From assembly GCA_910589145.1 (NCBI GenBank), contig CAJUSD010000021.1, positions 1 to 57,021 on the forward strand: a stretch of 57,021 nucleotides of DNA, given 5' to 3'. This DNA comes from an uncultured Oscillospiraceae bacterium (GTDB lineage Bacteria; Bacillota; Clostridia; Oscillospirales; Ruminococcaceae). Numbering within the stretch: the first letter of the stretch is position 1; each line of letters starts with the position of its first letter. Below, piece by piece: positions 1-8,458 of this stretch. A program made the position numbers and the translations under genes. A model generated the notes under the pieces. It had not been told where the DNA came from and ran no database searches. It was given only the letters and a program-made list of their open reading frames with translations.

Positions 1-53
1 CTGCGGCATCTTGGTCCCAAACCAAGCACTCTACCAAACTGAGCTACGCCTCG
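1..53 (-). tRNA. tRNA-Pro (TGG), 3' part missing
   Basis: Read on the minus strand, the sequence gives a 7-nt acceptor strand (CGAGGCG), a D arm beginning TAGCTC, and an anticodon stem CTTGG/CCAAG around the loop TTTGGGA, so the anticodon is TGG (proline). The T arm and 3' end lie beyond the window start. Confidence 0.9.
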
Positions 54-135
54 ATACCATGACCAGTCAGCGCAATATATTATAGTCTATTTCCCCGGTT
101 TTGTCAATCACAAATTTTGGGGATTATCAAATAGA

Positions 136-969
136 TTATTCTCTCAAAGTGTGATTTTTCTTTAAACGCTCAAAAACCTCACGATATTTTCTGGAATGAG
201 CGGAGGGATTTCTCCTCAGCAAGCGGATTTTGTCCACGCTCAGCCGGCTGCGAAGTTTTTCCCTATTAATAACCTGTTTCTCATGTATTGCCTGGAGTTC
301 CTGAACAAATCTGTCTTTTTCCAGGGAAATTTTTTCTTTTTCATGTTCAATCAAAGCCTCTAACTGTTCCGCCCTGATTTGCAGTACAAGTAATTCCTCT
401 TGAAGCTTTTCCGAACGCATCAGGAGATTCTTCAAATCGATAGCGGTTCGGAAAGAAACGGTAAAGTCCGCTGTAAACACAGCAGTGAAAACAAATGCCA
501 TACCATTTAAAAGCTGTTCTGGTATACGCAGTACGAAACGTTCAATAGGCAAATGAACAACATTAACCATTAAAATACTCAATGCACCCCAGGCAAGAGT
601 TGAAGTCAGGCAAATATGACCCTGAAACTGAAATTTTTTCTGGCTGTAATCCCAGTAACGTACTTGGAACAGCGCTTCCATACAAACCCCGGTAACATAC
701 TCCAAAAAAGTAGCAGCTGCCGCTCCTCCTAAAAACGTTAAAAAATAGTTATCTTGTATTGGGAGGGTGGCAATTAAAATTACAATTGCGCCAGAACCAT
801 ATATAGGTAGAAACGGACCCCTTACAAACCCGCGGTTGACAAATTTCTTTTGATTAACAGACACCACCGTTGATTCAAAACACCATCCAATAAAGCAATA
901 CATATAAAAGAATATAAGCCATTGCGTCAGGTTATATGTACTGATTGCAGCGGCGGGCATACAGGTCAT
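136..969 (-). CDS. CmpB-like integral membrane protein (putative ABC-transporter type IV family)
   Basis: The 277-residue protein has about five hydrophobic segments in its N-terminal two thirds, including a conserved-looking stretch with FIGWCFES and RGFVRGPFLPIYGSGA. A charged coiled-coil tail follows from about residue 180, rich in Glu, Lys and Leu. The FIGW...RGPFLPIYG pattern is typical of the family annotated as putative ABC-transporter type IV (CmpB-like), whose biochemical role is not established. The start could also be the Met at residue 4. It is transcribed divergently from the MATE gene. Transport is suggested only by the family name; no ATPase partner is adjacent. Confidence 0.75.
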   Translation of the reverse strand: MTCMPAAAISTYNLTQWLIFFYMYCFIGWCFESTVVSVNQKKFVNRGFVRGPFLPIYGSGAIVILIATLPIQDNYFLTFLGGAAAATFLEYVTGVCMEALFQVRYWDYSQKKFQFQGHICLTSTLAWGALSILMVNVVHLPIERFVLRIPEQLLNGMAFVFTAVFTADFTVSFRTAIDLKNLLMRSEKLQEELLVLQIRAEQLEALIEHEKEKISLEKDRFVQELQAIHEKQVINREKLRSRLSVDKIRLLRRNPSAHSRKYREVFERLKKNHTLRE

Positions 970-980
970 CCTTCCATTAA

Positions 981-1026
981 ATAGTTATAGAGATGGAATA
1001 ACTATACTATATCACAGCAGTATAGT
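981..1026. promoter_or_regulatory. Overlapping inverted repeats in a divergent intergenic region
   Basis: ATAGTTAT (981-988) is matched by its inverse ATAACTAT (998-1005), and ACTATAC (1001-1007) by GTATAGT (1020-1026). The half-sites share the core TATAGT/ACTATA and lie just upstream of the minus-strand gene that starts at 969. They are a candidate operator for that gene or for the MATE gene; no regulator is encoded beside them. Confidence 0.35.
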
Positions 1027-1143
1027 CCTGTCAATTTATACTGCCGGATAAAAGAGAGCTGTAAGTTATTGACATATTTTTAAAATTATGTTTTACTTTA
1101 AAGTTGAACGCTGAAATTTAAAAATTTAGAAAGAAGGAATAAA

Positions 1144-2523
1144 ATGTCAGAAATTGAAAAGACAGGGCAGCCTGAAAATAAAATGGGTGTAATGCCGGTT
1201 CCCAAGCTGCTGATTTCTATGGCATTACCCATGATGATCGCTATGCTGGTACAAGCATTGTATAATGTTGTAGACAGTATTTTTGTATCCCAGTTGGGGG
1301 AAAATGCACTAACAGCAGTATCTTTAGCCTTTCCCATTCAAAACCTGATGATTGCCGTTGCAACCGGCACAGGGGTTGGGGTGAACGCACTGCTTTCCAA
1401 AAGCCTGGGGGAAAAGAATTTTGACCAGGTAAATAAGGCAGCTTCTAATGCTGTCTTCATATATATATGCAGTTATTTGGCGTTCCTTATTTTTGGGTTG
1501 GTTGGTGTCAGGGTATTTTTTACAACTCAAACGGACATCCCTGAAATTATAGAATATGGTGTTGATTATCTGCAAATTTGTTCTATTGCCTCTTTTGGTA
1601 TCTTTTTAGAAATTTGCTTTGAACGTCTGCTGCAGTCTACCGGAAAAACCTTTTATACCATGATTGTTCAAGGGATTGGGGCAGTTATGAATATTATTTT
1701 GGACCCCATTTTTATCTTTGGGCTGCTGGGTGCGCCAAAAATGGGGGTTGCTGGGGCTGCGGTTGCAACTGTCCTTGGGCAGATTGCGGGGATGCTTGTA
1801 GGAATTTTCTTTAATACTACCAGAAATCCCGAAATTCATTTATCTTTAAAACGTTTTCGCCCGGATTGGCTTACAATTAAACGAATTTATGCGGTAGGCG
1901 TTCCCTCTATTGTAATGGCGTCCATTTCCTCTGTTATGACTTTTGGCATGAACAAAATTTTGCTTGCATTCAGTTCCACTGCTACTGCTGCGTTTGGTGT
2001 TTACTTTAAATTGCAAAGTTTCATTTTTATGCCTGTGTTTGGCCTGAATAATGGAATGGTTCCTATTATTTCCTTTAACTATGGCGCTAGAAATAAAACA
2101 CGCATCATTCAGACAATTAAACTCAGCATTGCCTATGCTATGCTGATTATGATGGTTGGTTTTGGAATATTTCAGCTGTTTTCAGACAGACTGCTGGCTA
2201 TGTTTAATGCATCTCCTGATTTGTTGGCTATCGGGGTTCCTGCTTTGCGGATTATCAGTGTCAGTTTTTTGTTTGCTGGTTTCTGTATTGTTGCAGGTTC
2301 GGTATTCCAATCTATGGGGAATGGCGTTCATAGTTTGATTGTATCGGTTGCCAGACAGCTTGTAGTGTTGCTGCCAGTAGCGTTTATGCTGTCATTAACG
2401 GGGGATTTAGAGGCCGTTTGGTGGTCTTTTCCTATTGCAGAGGTTGCTTCCGTTATATTGAGCGGGCTTTTCCTATGGCATACTTATAAAAAAGTAATAA
2501 AACCCATTGGAATATCACAGTAA
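1144..2523 (+). CDS. MATE family efflux transporter
   Basis: The 459-residue protein has twelve hydrophobic segments in two similar halves, the normal size and plan of MATE multidrug/cation antiporters. Characteristic stretches are PMMIAMLVQALYNVVDSIFV near the N-terminus, the GxGVGVNALLSKSLGE region after the second helix, and PIISFNYGAR in the second half. These proteins expel cationic drugs or metabolites in exchange for Na+ or H+ at the cytoplasmic membrane. The start is supported by GAAGGA 6-7 nt upstream. The substrate cannot be told from sequence. A repeat-type hairpin element follows directly after the stop codon. Confidence 0.93.
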   Translation: MSEIEKTGQPENKMGVMPVPKLLISMALPMMIAMLVQALYNVVDSIFVSQLGENALTAVSLAFPIQNLMIAVATGTGVGVNALLSKSLGEKNFDQVNKAASNAVFIYICSYLAFLIFGLVGVRVFFTTQTDIPEIIEYGVDYLQICSIASFGIFLEICFERLLQSTGKTFYTMIVQGIGAVMNIILDPIFIFGLLGAPKMGVAGAAVATVLGQIAGMLVGIFFNTTRNPEIHLSLKRFRPDWLTIKRIYAVGVPSIVMASISSVMTFGMNKILLAFSSTATAAFGVYFKLQSFIFMPVFGLNNGMVPIISFNYGARNKTRIIQTIKLSIAYAMLIMMVGFGIFQLFSDRLLAMFNASPDLLAIGVPALRIISVSFLFAGFCIVAGSVFQSMGNGVHSLIVSVARQLVVLLPVAFMLSLTGDLEAVWWSFPIAEVASVILSGLFLWHTYKKVIKPIGISQ

Positions 2524-2524
2524 A

Positions 2525-2620
2525 AATTAAGTTGTGGACACGACTTAAGATGGGTATTATCTAAAGTAGATTAAAAAGCTTCCTGCTCCCAGTTCAGCAA
2601 AGCTGAACTGGGAGTTCTAT
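2525..2620 (+). repeat. Composite intergenic repeat, copy A
   Basis: This copy starts 2 nt after the MATE stop codon. Its head (about 2525-2580, with GTGGACACGACTTAAG and then AGATTAAAAAG) aligns with the heads of copies near 14.5, 17.2, 33.7 and 46.9 kb. A perfect 13-bp hairpin follows at 2586-2614. This head is more diverged than the others. Confidence 0.6.
2586..2614 (+). terminator. Hairpin / probable terminator after the MATE gene
   Basis: CTCCCAGTTCAGC (2586-2598) and GCTGAACTGGGAG (2602-2614) form a perfect 13-bp stem with an AAA loop, followed by a T-containing but not poly-T tail. It is the hairpin part of repeat copy A and could end transcription of the MATE gene. Confidence 0.6.
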
Positions 2621-2695
2621 TATACAAAGCTTTATTAAATTGAACTTGCTTTATATATAGCAAGAAGGAGGCTTTATAATGAAGTCTCCCTTTTG

Positions 2696-3316
2696 CTACC
2701 TGTTAATGCAATATAAAACAATAGGTGCAATTCCAGACAATTCCCATTCCTTAAATGAAGCTATATATGCCACCTCAGATGAAAAATTAGATAGGTTATA
2801 TACATTTAGAAGTCCCGAATTGTACTGCACACATACAGTATGAATTCCACGGCGCAAACTGCCCCTTTGGTTCCAGAAGGTAAACAGGCAAATATCTGCC
2901 TTTTGGGCTTGGGCGTCAAACTGATTTTTATCTAAAATGGCATTTACAGTATATCCCAACTGCCGGAATAGAATTTTTGCCTTCCTTGGAGACGTACCAA
3001 ACAATCCAAATATTGTTGATGCCTTCAAATCTCCCCAGGCAATAACATCATAGAAACAATGAGGATTGCCAAGCAGGAAAAGCGCATTGTAAACTGCAAT
3101 AATCCCACACCCAGACCATCCAATGTTGACCATGCCGTAATGCATACTTGCCACAGGGGGAACACATTGCCCGTGAATCAATCCGTTTATCTTAAACTGA
3201 TGATTAAAGGCAAGGTTTCTTTTTGCAATTACAGCGGGTAGGCTAATATTAAATTTGAGAAGCTTCTTAATCGTTCCATAGGGGCTGGGTTTTATTTTAG
3301 ACATTTGAGTGTTCAT
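2696..3316 (-). CDS. C39/papain-like cysteine peptidase-like protein
   Basis: The 206-residue protein has no signal peptide. A GWSGCGIIAVYNALFLLG helix begins with a candidate nucleophile Cys, a later HTVCV strand carries a His, and NVYNLSN follows with an Asn. This Cys-His-Asn order and spacing resembles papain-fold C39-like peptidases, but the match is from motif shape only. The ATG at 3314-3316 is preceded by GGAGG at 8-nt spacing. It is a single gene divergent from the acetyltransferase. It could also be a non-catalytic member or an immunity-type protein; function is unknown. Confidence 0.55.
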   Translation of the reverse strand: MNTQMSKIKPSPYGTIKKLLKFNISLPAVIAKRNLAFNHQFKINGLIHGQCVPPVASMHYGMVNIGWSGCGIIAVYNALFLLGNPHCFYDVIAWGDLKASTIFGLFGTSPRKAKILFRQLGYTVNAILDKNQFDAQAQKADICLFTFWNQRGSLRRGIHTVCVQYNSGLLNVYNLSNFSSEVAYIASFKEWELSGIAPIVLYCINR

Positions 3317-3488
3317 ATCCGTTTCCTCCGCTTAGAGAAGGTTTTAGAATCTATAAGAAATTTAGGTGGAACCTGTTCTTATTATATCAAAATTTTGAAA
3401 AAGTTTCCGCACAAATAAAAACTATACATATAACTTAATTTCTGATACACTATTAATATCCATCAAAATAAGGAAAGGGAATGGTAAA

Positions 3489-4526
3489 ATGATACTCAAT
3501 CTGTCTTTTGGCCCAAATCAAATAAAAAAGAACAGTATACTTCGGATAGATGGGGAACAGTATAAGAGAATACAGGGGTTTCCTGCTTTGTATATTGACC
3601 GATATTCCTATATTGGCCAAGTAGTTATTCGTGCTAGATATGGAGAACCCATTCAGACCAATGGGGGGGGGTGGGGAAACATTCCAGAAGGAGCCTATTC
3701 TCTGCATATAGGAGCGTTCAATTCTATTTCCTGGGACGTTCACTTTATTATTGATGAGGATCACGACTACAAAAGTGTTTCAATGGCAGTTTGTGATTTA
3801 TTTAAGGAAGTTCCATTTCGCCATAAAAGAAAAGGTTCCATTATCATTCAAAATGATGTTTGGATTGGACAAGGATGCACAGTATTCGGAGGAGTAACAA
3901 TCCATAATGGGGCTGTTGTAGCAGGAAATTCTGTCGTAACAAAGGATGTGCCCCCATATTGTATAGTTGGGGGTACGCCAGCTCGTGTGATTAAACCGCG
4001 TTTTGATGAGGAGACGATAAGAAAGCTTCTTGAAATTCAGTGGTGGGACTGGAGCAGCGAGAAAATAAAAAGGAACCGGGACTGGTTTACCAAAAATCCA
4101 GAAGAATTTGCAGACCATTTTTATAAGGAACTTCCAAAACCTAAACCATATCAAATAGATATTCCTGAATTTGATAATACTTATCTCTTTTTTCCTGACT
4201 TTGACGAACCTTATGGAGTATGGAAAACCGTTATACCTGATTTTTGTAAGTCGTTTGCTGAGAGGAAGGATTGTGTTTTAGTTTTATTTGTTGAGAAGTC
4301 TAATAAGGTACAAAGTCAGATTCAGCAGATTGAGGAGCTGACAAAAGATATTGATGCAGACTGTTGTTTATATATGTATGTGGGAAATGTTATGGAAGAA
4401 GAAGCCGCATTTTCCCGCTCTGACTACTACATTACCAGCCGCGATCTGCGCACGGTAAAAAGAACCTGCCTGGCTGACAAGTTTAATATTCCAATTATTT
4501 CTGGTGTAGATGCTCCTATCTTTTGA
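3489..4526 (+). CDS. CatB-like acetyltransferase with an extra C-terminal domain
   Basis: Residues 1-200 form a left-handed beta-helix acyltransferase of the xenobiotic/CatB type. Hexapeptide repeats are visible (NDVWIGQGCTVFGGVTIHNGAVVAGNSVVTKDVPP), followed by IVGGTPARVIKPRF, and HFIIDEDHD supplies the region of the catalytic His. Such enzymes move acetyl from acetyl-CoA onto sugars or drugs. Residues 220-345 are an extra domain ending SDYYITSRDLRTVKRTCLADKFNIPIISG, found in acetyltransferases of surface-glycan loci. A run of nine G (3663-3671) lies inside the reading frame, coding Gly-Gly-Gly after TN; a one-base slip would truncate the protein near residue 60. The frame is intact here. 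Confidence 0.85.
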   Translation: MILNLSFGPNQIKKNSILRIDGEQYKRIQGFPALYIDRYSYIGQVVIRARYGEPIQTNGGGWGNIPEGAYSLHIGAFNSISWDVHFIIDEDHDYKSVSMAVCDLFKEVPFRHKRKGSIIIQNDVWIGQGCTVFGGVTIHNGAVVAGNSVVTKDVPPYCIVGGTPARVIKPRFDEETIRKLLEIQWWDWSSEKIKRNRDWFTKNPEEFADHFYKELPKPKPYQIDIPEFDNTYLFFPDFDEPYGVWKTVIPDFCKSFAERKDCVLVLFVEKSNKVQSQIQQIEELTKDIDADCCLYMYVGNVMEEEAAFSRSDYYITSRDLRTVKRTCLADKFNIPIISGVDAPIF

Positions 4527-4585
4527 CTTTTTAGTTTGTGCAGGAGTCCAGGGAATTGTACCGACAGGACAATAATTCCTTCTTA

Positions 4586-4625
4586 AAGAAATGCCGAAAG
4601 GTTTTGAGACCTTTCGGCATTTCTT
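4586..4625. terminator. Bidirectional terminator between convergent genes
   Basis: Arms 4586-4602 and 4609-4625 pair perfectly over 17 bp (core ATGCCGAAAGGT) around a 6-nt loop. The hairpin ends 2 nt before the stop of the minus-strand GH10 gene and 60 nt after the acetyltransferase stop, so it can serve both genes. Confidence 0.8.
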
Positions 4626-4626
4626 A

Positions 4627-6108
4627 TTAAATTTTACTTTTTATGATTCTCTCTTTTAATGCCATTAATCTGAAATAAATCTCCCTTGGATTTTCATCTT
4701 CATACAAAAATGCACCGTTGCCGGAGAAAGACGGTTCAATAAAATCCCACCAAGTCAATGCTTTTATTTCGGGCCTTGAAGCAGCTAATGTATAAAACTG
4801 TTCCATCCAATCAGCCTGGGTCGTTTCATTCCAGCCGCCGTGCCATATACCTTCCGAGTGGGAAAGCTGCGGCCAATTTTTCCCACCATGGCCGGAAGGC
4901 GTTCTGGTTCCTCCATCCGCTCCCATTTCAGTAATATGAATTGGTTTTCCCAGAGAGGAAAAAACATCCAAAAGCCGGTTGACCATTACCATATCTCTGG
5001 CCGGGAAATAAAGCTGAATTCCCACCACATCAAAGTTTACCCCAGCCTCTAAAAGATCCCGGAAGTAATGCAGCGGAGACCGTAGATGTTCCGGCAGAGA
5101 ACCGTAACAGGTATACCGGCCTGCCACATATTCCGCAAATGGAAGGCATATGTTGACAATAGCCTGGGCTTTGTCATTGGTTTCATGGAGGGCATCACAG
5201 CAAATACGGGTGAGTTCAATGAGCTGGGGCTGGGTCAGACCAAAGCAGTTAGCCCAGTCATGGGCTTCATTCATTGCATCCCAAATTTGGATGCGTCCGC
5301 GATACCGCTCTACATGATGCATAGCGATTTCCTTTGCACAGACCCGGAGCTGCTCATAGTTTTTTTCCTTGAGCCATTGAGGATTGACTTCAGAGTGCCC
5401 AAACCAAAGGGGATGGCCTTTAGCCTTAATATGGTTCTGCTCCAGAAACCCCAAAGCCTGGTCAATGTATTCGTATTGGTATTGTCCTTCCTGTGGAACA
5501 GTTCGCCCAGGATAGAATGGAAGAGTGGCAAAATTAAAGAGCTGTTTAAAAAATTTGGCATACCTTGCCCCCGGCGAAATAAACCGGTGAAAATTGCATC
5601 CCAATAAAAGATCATCCCTTGGGTTAGCAAACGCCTTCTTCTGAGATGCAGCAAACAACGATCCCTCTGCCCCATAGATTGCATGGGATAATGCATATAG
5701 ACGATTTTCAGGTGTACTATTTCCTCTGTTAGCCAAATGAAGCAGTTCCTTTGCAGCCTCAATGTGCCCACAGACAGCAGGAGGCAGCTCCAATCCTTCC
5801 CCCAGCCGGGCGCTGTGGGCAAGATAGGTATTGGCTGCTTCTGTAATAAAATCTACAAAGTCTCCAGTATAACCCTGCCCCTCGTTATCTGCTGTCACCC
5901 AGATATTCCCATAAAGGGGCAGGGTTAATTTGGCATGAACCATATAGGGGGATTTTGTAATTGTCAATTCTACTGTTCCGTCAGACAAAATCCTCTGCCG
6001 TCTCTCGTCCGGTTCAAATTCCAGATCGCTTACATAAATGGATTCCAATACTGGTTTGGGCCAGGGGTTTCCGCCTGCGTCGTCCAGTCTGACGTGTATT
6101 GTTTGCAT
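4627..6108 (-). CDS. Cytoplasmic GH10-like endo-xylanase/glycoside hydrolase
   Basis: The 493-residue protein contains a GH10-type TIM barrel from about residue 165 to the end. The general acid/base region reads IWDAMNEAHDW (Glu281), the nucleophile strand reads HITEMGAD (Glu394), and KGHPLWFGH carries the GH10 substrate-binding His residues. GH10 enzymes cleave beta-1,4-xylan or xylo-oligosaccharides with retention. An all-beta N-terminal part of about 110 residues may bind carbohydrate. There is no signal peptide, so it is expected to act in the cytoplasm on imported oligomers. The chosen ATG (6106-6108) has AAAGGAG at good spacing. The frame stays open 82 codons further upstream, but without a ribosome site. 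It is divergent from the adjacent sugar ABC genes. Usual GH10 motifs are WDVVNE and TELD, so this is a diverged member. Confidence 0.85.
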   Translation of the reverse strand: MQTIHVRLDDAGGNPWPKPVLESIYVSDLEFEPDERRQRILSDGTVELTITKSPYMVHAKLTLPLYGNIWVTADNEGQGYTGDFVDFITEAANTYLAHSARLGEGLELPPAVCGHIEAAKELLHLANRGNSTPENRLYALSHAIYGAEGSLFAASQKKAFANPRDDLLLGCNFHRFISPGARYAKFFKQLFNFATLPFYPGRTVPQEGQYQYEYIDQALGFLEQNHIKAKGHPLWFGHSEVNPQWLKEKNYEQLRVCAKEIAMHHVERYRGRIQIWDAMNEAHDWANCFGLTQPQLIELTRICCDALHETNDKAQAIVNICLPFAEYVAGRYTCYGSLPEHLRSPLHYFRDLLEAGVNFDVVGIQLYFPARDMVMVNRLLDVFSSLGKPIHITEMGADGGTRTPSGHGGKNWPQLSHSEGIWHGGWNETTQADWMEQFYTLAASRPEIKALTWWDFIEPSFSGNGAFLYEDENPREIYFRLMALKERIIKSKI

Positions 6109-6437
6109 ATGCCTCTCTCCTTTTGATACTTCGTCGATAGAGCAGACTGCTTCTGTTCCATCAAAATGTACAGAACCTTTACCATGATTATAACATAAAG
6201 AAGCATAGCGCCCAATCAGCAGTTTTTTTAACAGTAAAACTGCTGTTTTTTCCGATATGCGAAAATTTAGGCTATTTACACACAAGTCCTTTGCCAGTAA
6301 CATATATTTATAGATGATTTGCCACGGTGCGTTTGGTAATGTGCAGCATTCCACTGCTTGTACAGCAACTTACCGCTGCGTGTCTTGGCATTATGGTTAT
6401 GGTCAACCCCAATATAGAATGAACGGAGGAATAGCAG
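6109..6437. other. Divergent intergenic region, GH10 / sugar ABC operon
   Basis: These 329 bases separate the GH10 gene from the first permease and must hold promoters for both directions. No clear -35/-10 pair or operator stands out. The only certain signal is the GGAGGA ribosome site before the permease. An open frame continues upstream from the GH10 gene on the minus strand, but it looks non-genic. Confidence 0.4.
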
Positions 6438-7385
6438 ATGCAAACCAAAACAGCGCCAGCCATCAAGCGCGGCACATGGCCGCAGCGTTTCCATCGGGCC
6501 TTTAAAAATGACTGGCAGATTTACCTTCTTCTTTTACCCGCAATGGTTATGGTCTTTATTTTCTGTTACCTGCCTTTATACGGAATTCAGATTGCATTTA
6601 AAGATTATAAAGCCGTTCTGGGTATTACTGGAAGCCCCTGGGTTGGGCTGAAAAATTTCACTGATTTTTTTGGCGCTTACTATTTTAAAAGATTGTTGTC
6701 TAATACCTTTCTGCTTAATCTATACAACTTGCTTTGGGGGTTTCCGATTCCCATACTCCTGGCAATTCTCCTAAACCAGTTTGAACGGGAACAGTTTAAA
6801 AAGTTTACCCAAACGATTATTTACGTTCCTCACTTTATCTCCACTGTTGTTATGGCTGGTATGTTATACTTGTTCCTTTCCCCAACCAACGGTATGGTAA
6901 ACCATCTGATTACTTCTCTTGGAGGAGAATCCATTTATTTTATGGTAGAGCCTGGATGGTTCCGAACACTCTTTGTGGCAACGGATATTTGGCAGCATGC
7001 CGGATGGAACACCATCCTTTACATAGCAACCCTAACCGGTATTGACCCTGGACTTTATGAGGCCGCCACCATAGACGGTGCTTCTAAACTTCAAAAAATC
7101 CTGCATATTGAGATTCCCCACCTTCTTCCTATTGCGGTGATGATGTTGATTCTGAATTGCGGAAGCCTTCTTGCTTCAAACACAGATAAAGCCCTATTGA
7201 TGCAGACTTCCGGCAATATGGCAACTTCCGATATTATTGGTGTATATGTTTACCAGATGGGTCTTGGAAAAGCACAGTTCTCTTATACCACTGCTATCGG
7301 ACTTTCCATTAATGTAATTAACTTTGTAACAATTATGCTGGTCAACTGGATTTCCAGAAAGTTAAGCAGCACCAGTTTGTTCTAA
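6438..7385 (+). CDS. Sugar ABC transporter permease, LplB type (CUT1)
   Basis: The 315-residue protein has six hydrophobic segments and the permease coupling motif EAATIDGASKLQKILHIEIPHL, which contacts the ATPase. The N-terminal segment FIFCYLPLYGIQIAFKDYK and the NWISRKLSSTSLF ending are typical of LplB permeases, which pair with YtcP permeases for oligosaccharide uptake. The ATG follows GGAGGA at 7 nt. The second permease begins 26 nt downstream in the same operon. No ATPase gene is nearby; such systems commonly share an unlinked MsmK-type ATPase. Confidence 0.92.
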   Translation: MQTKTAPAIKRGTWPQRFHRAFKNDWQIYLLLLPAMVMVFIFCYLPLYGIQIAFKDYKAVLGITGSPWVGLKNFTDFFGAYYFKRLLSNTFLLNLYNLLWGFPIPILLAILLNQFEREQFKKFTQTIIYVPHFISTVVMAGMLYLFLSPTNGMVNHLITSLGGESIYFMVEPGWFRTLFVATDIWQHAGWNTILYIATLTGIDPGLYEAATIDGASKLQKILHIEIPHLLPIAVMMLILNCGSLLASNTDKALLMQTSGNMATSDIIGVYVYQMGLGKAQFSYTTAIGLSINVINFVTIMLVNWISRKLSSTSLF

Positions 7386-7411
7386 GTTGAGAGGAAGGAG
7401 GAACCGCCGGT

Positions 7412-8332
7412 ATGCAAACGCAGAAAAGAAAAGTTCAAAAGCCGTTGGGTGATCGGGTTTTTGATATCTGCAATTTAATCTTCTGGATTATATTTCTAAT
7501 TATTATTATTTATCCCCTATGGCTTATTATCATTGCTTCCGTTTCTGACCCAGACGCAGTTATTTCTGGGGAAGTTCTCCTCTGGCCTAAAGATTTCTCC
7601 ATGATGGGTTATGAAGCTGTTTTTCAGCATCAGGAACTTTTGCGTTCCTATGTAAATTCTATTTTCTATACTCTTGCCGGGACAGCCCTTAGCGTGGTTG
7701 TTACTCTGATGGCTGCTTATTCCCTGACCCGAAAATTTGCCGGTAAAGCATTTGTAAATATGTATTTTGTTTTTACTATGTTTTTCACAGGTGGATTAAT
7801 CCCCCAATTTTTAATGAACCGCTCCTTGGGGCTTTACAATACTGTTTTGCTGATGATAATTATTAACTGCGTTTCAGTCTGGAATTTAATGGTTGCCCGG
7901 ACCTATATCTCAACCAATATCCCGGATGATCTTTACGAAGCAGCTATGATTGACGGAGCGGATCATATTACCTACTTTGTAAAAGTTGTTCTTCCTCTAT
8001 CCGGTATGATTGTTGCGGTATTGTGTGTTTACTATGGCGTAAGCCGCTGGAACGATTATTTTACCGCTCTGGTCTATATTAGAGATCGTACCAAGCTGCC
8101 CCTGCAAACAGTCCTCAGGGAAATTCTTGCCACCCTGACCACAAGCACTTCTTCTGACAGCTTCTTCTCTGCCTATGCAGATAATATTCAGGGCATGACG
8201 GATGCTATCCGTAAGGCAGAGGTTGCAAAATACTGCTGTATTGTTGTTTCTACCGGGCCGGCTGTTATATTGTATGTGTTTATGCAGAAGTATTTTGTCA
8301 AGGGCGTTATGATTGGTTCCCTGAAGGGATAA
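7412..8332 (+). CDS. Sugar ABC transporter permease, YtcP type (CUT1)
   Basis: The 306-residue protein has six membrane helices, the coupling loop EAAMIDGADHITYFVKVVLPLS and the end QKYFVKGVMIGSLKG that is characteristic of YtcP-type permeases. It forms the heterodimeric channel with the LplB-type protein encoded just upstream. AAGGAGGA precedes the start. The second locus of this window encodes a close counterpart with the same C-terminal residues. Confidence 0.92.
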   Translation: MQTQKRKVQKPLGDRVFDICNLIFWIIFLIIIIYPLWLIIIASVSDPDAVISGEVLLWPKDFSMMGYEAVFQHQELLRSYVNSIFYTLAGTALSVVVTLMAAYSLTRKFAGKAFVNMYFVFTMFFTGGLIPQFLMNRSLGLYNTVLLMIIINCVSVWNLMVARTYISTNIPDDLYEAAMIDGADHITYFVKVVLPLSGMIVAVLCVYYGVSRWNDYFTALVYIRDRTKLPLQTVLREILATLTTSTSSDSFFSAYADNIQGMTDAIRKAEVAKYCCIVVSTGPAVILYVFMQKYFVKGVMIGSLKG

Positions 8333-8458
8333 AATGTTAATTTGCTTTCTTTCCGTCAGGATTGTAAAGAAACTGTTTTGGCGGTCAGGATAGACGGAAA
8401 CCAATAGATCCGGTTCCCGTAACATCGACCTTATCTAAAAGAAAAGGAGATTTAGAGT
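8333..8458 (+). other. Intergenic gap between permease and binding-protein genes
   Basis: The 126-nt gap holds a weak long-range inverted repeat, TTTCCGTC (8350-8357) with GACGGAAA (8393-8400), and an AAAGGAG ribosome site before the lipoprotein gene. It could modulate the ratio of binding protein to permease, but no poly-T terminator is present. Confidence 0.3.
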